From Falsiroseomonas sp051859025 (GTDB lineage: Bacteria; Pseudomonadota; Alphaproteobacteria; Acetobacterales; Acetobacteraceae), in assembly GCF_051859025.1 (NCBI RefSeq), contig NZ_JBHYGL010000012.1, positions 310,001 through 374,000 of the forward strand: a stretch of 64,000 bases of DNA. Direction: 5' to 3'. Each line of letters opens with the position of its first letter. Positions within the stretch are counted from its first letter, which is position 1. The position numbers and the translations under genes are program-made. Shown piece by piece: positions 59,022 to 64,000 of this stretch. Below the pieces are notes generated by a model. That model saw only the letters and a list, made by a program, of their open reading frames with translations, was not told the origin of the DNA and searched no databases.

Positions 59022-59864
59022 ATGCGCAACAGGCAGACCGTCATCGCCGGCGCGATCATCGCGTCACTCGGATTCGCCACCGCCGGGGCAGTTGCCCAAT
59101 CCGTCACCCCCGCCACGCCCGGCAGCCCTCAGGGCGGCAATCCTTCGTCCATGCCCCAGGGCAGCCGGGCCGGGGATGCTCCCGGCATGAACAGCGGCAA
59201 CCCCGGCCAGTCCGGCCAGCGCCCGACCGCCCAGCAGGTGAACCCGAGCCCGATGCCGCCCGGCAGCCGCGCCAACCAGGCGCCCGGCATGGGCGCGACG
59301 AATACGGAGGTGGACCGCGCGGCGCAGTCGCAATCCAGCGGCGCGCTGCCGGGCAGCACCTCCCCGGCCGATCCGTCCTCGCCCCGCCCGGGCGTGACGG
59401 CGCAGGGCAGCCCCGTGCCCGGCGGCACGGCCCCCGGCATGACGCCGGGCGCCTCCCCTGCCGTTCGCGCTCAGAGTGACCCGCCCGGCAGCACGCCCGC
59501 CCGCCCGGCGGACCCCATGACGCCCGGCACCGGCGCGGCCGCGACCACGCCCGGCACCGCCACGCCCGGCACCGCGACCGGCGCCACCACCCCCGGCGCC
59601 GCGACGCAGGGCGGCGGCGCCAGCACCAACCCGCCGGCCGCGACCACGCAGCACACGGAACCCCGCACCGCGGCGGCCCCCGTCGCCGGCGCCAATTCCT
59701 TCACCGAGGGCCAGGCGCGGGCCCGCATGGGCGATGCCGGCTTCAACGACGTTCAGGAACTGCGGCTGGACGAGCAGGGCATCTGGCGCGGCCGCGCCAT
59801 GCGCAACGGCCAGCAGACCAGCGTGGCCCTGGATTACCAGGGCAACGTCGTCGCCACGCAGTGA
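59022..59864 (+). CDS. Hypothetical exported low-complexity protein with PepSY-like C-terminus
   Basis: The 280-residue product has a cleavable signal ending near AVAQS, then about 190 residues of Pro/Gly/Thr/Ala-rich, probably unstructured sequence with repeated motifs such as PGTAT, MPxGSRA and APGM. The C-terminal 55 residues (SFTEGQARARMGDAGFNDVQELRLDEQGIWRG, VALDYQGNVVA) look folded and PepSY-like. GGAGG precedes the ATG. The next gene is a stress-type protein 26 bases away. Confidence 0.75.
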   Translation: MRNRQTVIAGAIIASLGFATAGAVAQSVTPATPGSPQGGNPSSMPQGSRAGDAPGMNSGNPGQSGQRPTAQQVNPSPMPPGSRANQAPGMGATNTEVDRAAQSQSSGALPGSTSPADPSSPRPGVTAQGSPVPGGTAPGMTPGASPAVRAQSDPPGSTPARPADPMTPGTGAAATTPGTATPGTATGATTPGAATQGGGASTNPPAATTQHTEPRTAAAPVAGANSFTEGQARARMGDAGFNDVQELRLDEQGIWRGRAMRNGQQTSVALDYQGNVVATQ

Positions 59865-59890
59865 CCCGACCCCTTCAAGGAGAATCCACC

Positions 59891-60586
59891 ATGGCTTCGC
59901 GCACCATCGCCCGCATGTTCGATACCTCCGCCACCGCCCATACCGCGGTGCGGGACCTGGAAGCCGCCGGCTTCGCCCATGACGACGTGACCTACATGGG
60001 CAACCAGGACGCCACCGCCGCCAATGACTCGATCGCTGGCGCGCGGGCCGATTCCGTCTCGGGCACCGATGCCGACAGCTCCGGCGCGGGCACGGGCGCC
60101 ACGCTCGGCACCGTGGTCGGTGGCGGCGCGGGGCTGCTCGCTGGCCTCGGCGCCATCGCCATCCCCGGCATCGGGCCCGTCGTCGCGGCGGGCTGGCTCA
60201 TCGCCGCGCTGACCGGCGCCGGTGTCGGCGCCGCGGCCGGCGGGTTGCTCGGCGCGCTCACCTCCTCCGGCCTGCCGGAGGAAAGCGCCGCCACCTACAG
60301 CGAGGGCCTGCGCCGCGGCGGCCACCTGGTGGTGGTGCGCACCGACGACGCCCGCGCGGCGGAGGCCGAACGCATCCTCGAGGGCCACAACCCCGTGGAC
60401 ATGGACCGCCGCGAATCCGAATGGCGGGAAGGCGGCTGGGCCGGCGGCGTCCCCGCCGACCCGATGCTGGGCGCCGCCACCACCGGCAGCACGGCCGGCG
60501 TGGTGCATCCCAGCGGCGTCCGCATGGCGGATACCGTGCCCGGTGCCAATGACCCGGCGCGGACCCGGCGCGGCGACGTCGCCTGA
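59891..60586 (+). CDS. General-stress-type (YflT-like) glycine-zipper membrane protein
   Basis: The 231-residue protein starts with a YflT/GSP17M-like domain (RTIARMFDTSATAHTAVRDLEAAGFAHDDVTYM). A long glycine-zipper hydrophobic segment follows (about residues 75-135; GATLGTVVGGGAGLLAGLGAI), then EGLRRGGHLVVVRTDDARAAEAERIL. AAGGAG precedes the ATG. Domains of this kind are linked to envelope or osmotic stress. A strong hairpin follows the gene. Confidence 0.8.
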   Translation: MASRTIARMFDTSATAHTAVRDLEAAGFAHDDVTYMGNQDATAANDSIAGARADSVSGTDADSSGAGTGATLGTVVGGGAGLLAGLGAIAIPGIGPVVAAGWLIAALTGAGVGAAAGGLLGALTSSGLPEESAATYSEGLRRGGHLVVVRTDDARAAEAERILEGHNPVDMDRRESEWREGGWAGGVPADPMLGAATTGSTAGVVHPSGVRMADTVPGANDPARTRRGDVA

Positions 60587-60628
60587 CCCTGTCGACGTTC
60601 TTGCGCCGCTGAGCCCGATGGATTGACC

Positions 60629-60656
60629 GGCCCCGGGCCCCGCACGGCCCGGGGCC
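60629..60656. terminator. GC-rich hairpin after the stress protein gene
   Basis: GGCCCCGGGCC (60629-60639) and GGCCCGGGGCC (60646-60656) form a perfect 11-bp stem around CCGCAC, about 43 bases after the stop. There is no T-run. It probably separates this unit from the sensor kinase gene. Confidence 0.6.
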
Positions 60657-60746
60657 ACGCGCTTGTGAGGCAACAGCGATGGTTCGGCATGGGACATTGC
60701 GCCCAGCGCGCGAACGATTCGCGCCCCACGGGAGAGCCGGCGCCGC

Positions 60747-62765
60747 ATGCGCCTTTCGTCGCGCATCATTGCCCTCAGCGCTGTGGCCGTCCTGCCCGGG
60801 CTGGCCATCCAGGGTTGGCATGAGGTCGCGCTCCGGCAGTCCCGCATCGCCGGCGTGGAACAGGAAGCGCGCCGCTTCGCCCTGCAATCGGCGTCCGAGG
60901 TCGCCCGCCTGCTGGAAGGCGCGCGCGGCATGCTGGCCGCGGTGGGGGAGGCGCATCTGCGCAACGGCACCTTCCCAGGATGCTCGGAAGGCCTCGCGGC
61001 GCTGAACGGCCGGATGGAGCGCTACGGCTCCATCGGCATCGCCGATGCGGAGGGCAATATCCTCTGTAGTTCCAACGGTGCCGCACCGCCGCGCAGCATC
61101 GCCGAGCGCGCCTATTTCAAGGCGGCCCTGGCCACCGGCCAGTTCCAGGTCGGCGAATTCGTCACCAGCACGGACCGGCCGCCCTTCCTGCCTGTCGCGC
61201 TGCCCATCCTGGAAGCGGGTGTGCCCGCCATCGTGGCCATCGCCAGCTTCGAGGGCGCCTGGCTGTCCGCCAACCTCGTGGTCGCGGGCGCGCTGCCGCC
61301 CGGCGGGTCCGTCACCGTTGCGGACCGGAATGGCGTGATCGTCGCGCGCTACCCCCAGGCCGAACGCTTCATCGCCACCCGCATCCCCGATGCCTTCCGG
61401 CACCTGGTCAACGCACGCGAAGCCGGGGTGATGCAGGTGACGAGCCAGGACGGCACCCACCGCATGCTGGCCTACCTGCCGGTCGATACGCCGCCGCTGC
61501 CGGGCCTCTATCTCAGCGCGGGCTACGGCACCGCGGCCGCCTTCGCGGAGATCGACCGCGCGACGCGGCGGGCCGTGCTCATGATCCTGGCCGGGCTGGC
61601 CTCCGCCCTGGCCGCCGCCTGGGTGTTCGGGCGCCTGGCGCTGCGCGATCCCGTGGACCGGCTGCTGGATGCCATGCGCCGCTGGACGGCGGGTGACCGG
61701 GGTGCGCGTACCGCGGCGACGCAGGGCTGGGAGGTCGGCCGCCTGGCCGCCGGCTTCAACGCCATGGCCGATGCCGTCGCCCTCCGGGAGGAATTGCTGC
61801 GGCAGGAGGAAGCGCGGCTGCGCGCCGTGCTGGACCAGATGCCGGTCGCCGTGGTGCTGGCGGCCATCCCATCGGGCCGGGAGACCTATCGCAACGCCCG
61901 CGCCCGCGCCCTGCTGCCCCCGGCTGGCGATGGCTCCGGGGAAGGCGACGATCCCGAACCGCTGGCGGAGCCGCTGCGGCGCGCGGTGGCGGAAGGCGTG
62001 GCGACGGAGGGGCTGGAACTGCCGCTGCGCCGCGCCGATGGCAGCGAGACGACGCTGTCCGTCAGCGCCGCCGCCGTCGCCGCGGCGGGGGGGGAGAGGA
62101 TGGCCGTGGCCGCCTTCCTCGATATCGGCGCGCGGCGCCATGCCGAGCGCCAGCAGGCACTGCTGACGGCCGAACTCCGCCACCGCGTGAAGAACGCGCT
62201 GGCCGTGGTGCAGGCCGTCGCCGCGCAGACCCTGTCGCATAGCGAGACGCTGGACCAGTTCCGCCAGGCCTTCTCCGGCCGCCTGACCCATCTCGCCCGG
62301 GCGCAGGATGCGCTGTTCGATTCCGCGGATGGCGCGGTGGAACTCTCCGCCCTCGTCGCCTCCACCGTCGCGCCCTTCGGGGAGATCGTGCGCTGGCAGG
62401 GCCCCTCCGTCCCCCTGCCGGCCAAGCAGACCCTGGCCATGGCGTTGGTGCTGCATGAGATGGCGACCAATGCCGCCAAGCACGGCGCGCTGCGGCCCGG
62501 GGCCGCGGGGCGCGTTTCCATCCAGTGGCAACTGTTGGAAGACGGCTGCGTGGCCCTGGCCTGGGAGGAAGTGGCGGAGCGCCCCGTGGCGGAGTCCGTG
62601 CGGCGCGGCTTCGGCGGGAAGCTGATCGACCGCTGCGTGGCGCATGATCTGCGCGGCCGGGCGGAACAGGAGATGCGGCGCGAAGGCCTGGTCTGGCGCC
62701 TGCGCTTCCCGCGCCCGGGCCGCCCGGCGGAGATCGACGCCGCGCCGATCGAGATGATGGGCTGA
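60747..62765 (+). CDS. HWE-family sensor histidine kinase with Cache, HAMP and PAS domains
   Basis: The 672-residue membrane kinase has a first helix (7-23), an extracytoplasmic double-Cache domain (about 30-265; YGSIGIADAEGNILCSS, ERAYFKAAL, VTVADRNGVIVARYP), a second helix (277-296), HAMP, a short PAS region (355-460) and the HWE/HisKA_2 core. H479 stands in ELRHRVKNALAVVQAVAAQTL, with N-box HEMATNAAKHGAL. Such kinases in alphaproteobacteria often feed the general stress response via PhyR-type regulators; no partner gene is adjacent. The nested inverted-repeat element begins at its stop codon. Confidence 0.93.
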   Translation: MRLSSRIIALSAVAVLPGLAIQGWHEVALRQSRIAGVEQEARRFALQSASEVARLLEGARGMLAAVGEAHLRNGTFPGCSEGLAALNGRMERYGSIGIADAEGNILCSSNGAAPPRSIAERAYFKAALATGQFQVGEFVTSTDRPPFLPVALPILEAGVPAIVAIASFEGAWLSANLVVAGALPPGGSVTVADRNGVIVARYPQAERFIATRIPDAFRHLVNAREAGVMQVTSQDGTHRMLAYLPVDTPPLPGLYLSAGYGTAAAFAEIDRATRRAVLMILAGLASALAAAWVFGRLALRDPVDRLLDAMRRWTAGDRGARTAATQGWEVGRLAAGFNAMADAVALREELLRQEEARLRAVLDQMPVAVVLAAIPSGRETYRNARARALLPPAGDGSGEGDDPEPLAEPLRRAVAEGVATEGLELPLRRADGSETTLSVSAAAVAAAGGERMAVAAFLDIGARRHAERQQALLTAELRHRVKNALAVVQAVAAQTLSHSETLDQFRQAFSGRLTHLARAQDALFDSADGAVELSALVASTVAPFGEIVRWQGPSVPLPAKQTLAMALVLHEMATNAAKHGALRPGAAGRVSIQWQLLEDGCVALAWEEVAERPVAESVRRGFGGKLIDRCVAHDLRGRAEQEMRREGLVWRLRFPRPGRPAEIDAAPIEMMG

Positions 62766-62938
62766 GACAGTTTGAGAACACCGGCGGGTCGGTTTCGCTG
62801 GGCTTTTCCGCGCTGGGTGCGTCTCCGGACTGGCCGATGCAACCAGCATCGGCTGCGTCGCCGCGGCAGTGCCGCGGCCCTGCCCAGCGCGAAAAATCCC
62901 TCGCAAACCCTCAGCCGCCGGCATTCTCAAACGGTCTC
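62764..62938. repeat. 175-bp nested inverted-repeat element (MITE- or structured-RNA-like)
   Basis: Outer 24-base arms (62764-62787 and 62915-62938) match as inverted repeats at 21 of 24 positions. Inner 14-base arms (62804-62817 and 62883-62896) match at 13 of 14. The centre holds two perfect hairpins: GCCGATGC/GCATCGGC (62833-62853) and GCCGCGGCA/TGCCGCGGC (62860-62878). It contains no gene. The left arm overlaps the kinase stop codon by two bases. It may be a small mobile element remnant, a REPIN-like repeat or a folded RNA. Confidence 0.7.
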
Positions 62939-63144
62939 TGAGTTTGAAGTCACGCTCCAAGAACAAGGGCGTGGTCGCAAAGCTCCACTCCCGCATCGTG
63001 CGAGGGAAGGGCGGTTACGGCGTCCCATGGGACGCATCCTCAATGCGACGAAACTGAACCCGCCGGCGTGGCGCTGTTCACGCGGCCCCGAAATGAAGAA
63101 GCTATCGGACTTGTTCTTTTTGTGTTCCCCGCCATTCTGCGCGG
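62939..63144. other. Non-coding stretch after the inverted-repeat element
   Basis: About 200 bases with lower GC content than the neighbourhood. With the inverted-repeat element it makes a 379-base interval without a recognised gene (62766-63144). Several short overlapping frames cross it, one with a hydrophobic segment around 63105-63140, but none has consistent coding character. Confidence 0.4.
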
Positions 63145-63375
63145 ATGCACCCCCGCCCCCGAACACTGTCCCCTTCCGCGCGAGTGGATGCCCTGGCCGC
63201 TGTCGAGGCCACGCGCCGCGCCTGCATCCGCGTTTGTGCCGAAGCGAAGATCGATGGCGTCGAGTATGAGGCCACCGGGAAGGCTATCGAGGCGCTTGAC
63301 GGGCTTGCGGGGGCGCTGACTGGCAACCCGGAGCTATTCTGCCCGAAGCCCAACGGCGTAGCGTCAGGGGGCTGA
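63145..63375 (+). CDS. Small hypothetical protein
   Basis: A 76-residue frame. The first 15 residues look random, and the rest is a plausible helical domain (VDALAAVEATRRACIRVCAEAK, EYEATGKAIEALDGLAGALTG) ending NPELFCPKPNG. The GTG near codon 14 may be the true start. It ends 6 bases before the thermonuclease-like gene. No family is recognised; small proteins of this look are common in phage-derived or island DNA. Confidence 0.42.
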   Translation: MHPRPRTLSPSARVDALAAVEATRRACIRVCAEAKIDGVEYEATGKAIEALDGLAGALTGNPELFCPKPNGVASGG

Positions 63376-63381
63376 CTGGCG

Positions 63382-63786
63382 ATGACTCGCGCCCCTATCC
63401 TCGCCCTGTTCCTTCTGTTCTCTCCGCCCGCGCTGGCCGATGCCTGTCGTTGGCGGGAGCCGCCACGAACCTACCCCGGCGGGCTCGCCTGGAACTGCGC
63501 GGCGATCCGGTGGGCCGATGGCGACACGTTGACCGTCCGTTGCGCCGGGCAACCCGCGTTGATCCGGGTGCGACTGCGCGGGGTGGATACGGTGGAGCGG
63601 GGCCATCCAAGGTGGCGCGCCGCACGGCTGCAACTGCGGCGGAGGACGGAAGCGGCCCCGCTGGTGATCCTGCCGCATCATGGAAGCCATAACCGGGTGG
63701 TGGCCACGGTCCTGGCCAATGGGCGCGACGTAGGGCGGGCCATGGATGCGGCGGGTTGGTCCAAGCGGGATTGCCCACGACGCTAG
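63382..63786 (+). CDS. Secreted thermonuclease (SNase-like) family protein
   Basis: The 134-residue protein has a signal peptide (LALFLLFSPPALADA) and a compact SNase-type OB-fold. Residues equivalent to staphylococcal nuclease are present: D48 (ADGDTLTV), R64 and D69/E72 (RVRLRGVDTVER), and R105 (HNRVVATVLANGRDV). This suggests a Ca2+-dependent periplasmic or extracellular nuclease. It is shorter than staphylococcal nuclease, with the middle region compressed. It lies between the inverted-repeat element and a tRNA gene. Confidence 0.82.
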   Translation: MTRAPILALFLLFSPPALADACRWREPPRTYPGGLAWNCAAIRWADGDTLTVRCAGQPALIRVRLRGVDTVERGHPRWRAARLQLRRRTEAAPLVILPHHGSHNRVVATVLANGRDVGRAMDAAGWSKRDCPRR

Positions 63787-63884
63787 GGCGGTGACGCTCG
63801 CGGCACCTTGTGGGCTGATGTGTGGGCCATGGCCTGGATTGCGTTCAGAGCCGCGCCTCGCGAGCCGCCGGGGCGCGGCAGAGC

Positions 63885-63915
63885 GACCGGACCTTTCCGG
63901 CTGCGCTGTCCGGTC
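63885..63915. terminator. Hairpin between the thermonuclease gene and the tRNA gene
   Basis: GACCGGAC (63885-63892) and GTCCGGTC (63908-63915) form a perfect 8-bp stem with a 15-base loop, between the convergent nuclease and tRNA genes. Terminator function for either is plausible. Nothing else is recognised in 63787-63975. Confidence 0.45.
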
Positions 63916-63975
63916 AATGTCAGGCCAGCGGGCAGCGCCAGAACCCGCGAATTGGTGGCAACTGGCGGAAGGGCG

Positions 63976-64000
63976 TGGTGCCGGGTGAGGGGATCGAACC
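63976..64000 (-). tRNA. tRNA gene, 3' part only (cut by window edge)
   Basis: Read on the minus strand, the last 25 bases give a T-loop (TTCGATC after GG), the 3' T-stem strand CCCTC, the acceptor strand ACCCGGC, discriminator A and an encoded CCA. This is the standard 3' end of a tRNA; the matching 5' acceptor strand would be GCCGGGT. The anticodon lies beyond the window, so the amino acid is not known; the acceptor and discriminator would suit tRNA-Leu among others. Confidence 0.88.

Noticed and set aside
60258..62996. Long minus-strand frame (912 codons) opposite the HWE kinase
   Set aside because: It mirrors the kinase gene and contains no domain.
63068..63319. Frame with a hydrophobic segment and Pro-rich start, reminiscent of phage Rz1-type lipoproteins
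   Set aside because: The supposed lipobox (LRGC) has an unsuitable Arg, the rest is Arg/Pro-rich, and the overlapping 63145 frame looks more protein-like.
1..64000. CRISPR arrays, rRNA operons, insertion sequences or transposase genes
   Set aside because: No regularly spaced repeats, rRNA segments or transposase/integrase motifs were found in either strand.

Overview
The window is GC-rich, densely packed chromosomal DNA with frequent ATGA/TGATG start-stop overlaps. Gene content suggests an alphaproteobacterium of the Rhodospirillales, most likely the Acetobacteraceae (Roseomonas-like). Supporting signs are the petP/petR-type regulator pair, a Bug/TctC-type binding protein, a COQ9-like TetR protein beside a phasin, the uvrC-pgsA-moaD-moaE order, and the lgt-methyltransferase-pgeF order. 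This placement comes from gene content alone; no rRNA is present.

Left part (1-31.8 kb) is mostly catabolism and transport. It begins with a NitT/TauT-type ABC ATPase fragment, a ring-opening amidohydrolase (cyanuric acid hydrolase/barbiturase family), a polysaccharide-deacetylase-like hydrolase and an Asp/Glu/hydantoin racemase homologue. A TVP38-type membrane protein with a FAD oxidoreductase and an RND efflux pair with its TetR regulator follow; two related 22-bp operators are visible for that regulator. From 11.7 to 20.0 kb lies a split amino-acid-type ABC importer (binding protein and two permeases on one side, ATPase on the other). It brackets an opposing operon for a three-part flavin/2Fe-2S dehydrogenase and a DapA-family lyase, and is followed by a DUF6282 hydrolase and an HpxZ/AtzH-like protein. 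Next is a histidine kinase with an ethylene-receptor-like membrane domain and its receiver protein. Then come acyl-CoA/organic-acid genes: SDR, acyl-CoA dehydrogenase, APH-type kinase and DUF6285; CaiB transferase, Bug-type binding protein and HMG-CoA-lyase-like protein; fumarylacetoacetase; and a thiolase with an OB-fold partner.

Middle part (31.8-53 kb) is largely housekeeping: prs, pgeF, a MidA-like methyltransferase, lgt, hldD, ubiK, ybjN, proC, a phasin with a striking upstream palindrome, an EnvZ/OmpR-type system with a PetP-like MarR protein, two tandem GNAT acetyltransferases, and the unit uvrC-pgsA-lipoprotein-moaD-moaE. That last unit ends in two tandem, uncharacterised polytopic membrane paralogues.

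Right part (53-64 kb) holds folB with a pteridine-reductase-like SDR, an orphan NitT/TauT binding protein, uvrB, a CYTH protein, several low-complexity or glycine-zipper envelope/stress proteins, and an HWE-family sensor kinase. The kinase is followed at once by a 175-bp nested inverted-repeat element. After it the sequence becomes gene-poor (small hypothetical protein, secreted thermonuclease-like protein) and the window ends inside a tRNA gene on the minus strand. The best candidates for new biology are the split-transporter/dehydrogenase locus, the ethylene-receptor-like kinase, the tandem membrane paralogues and the inverted-repeat element.
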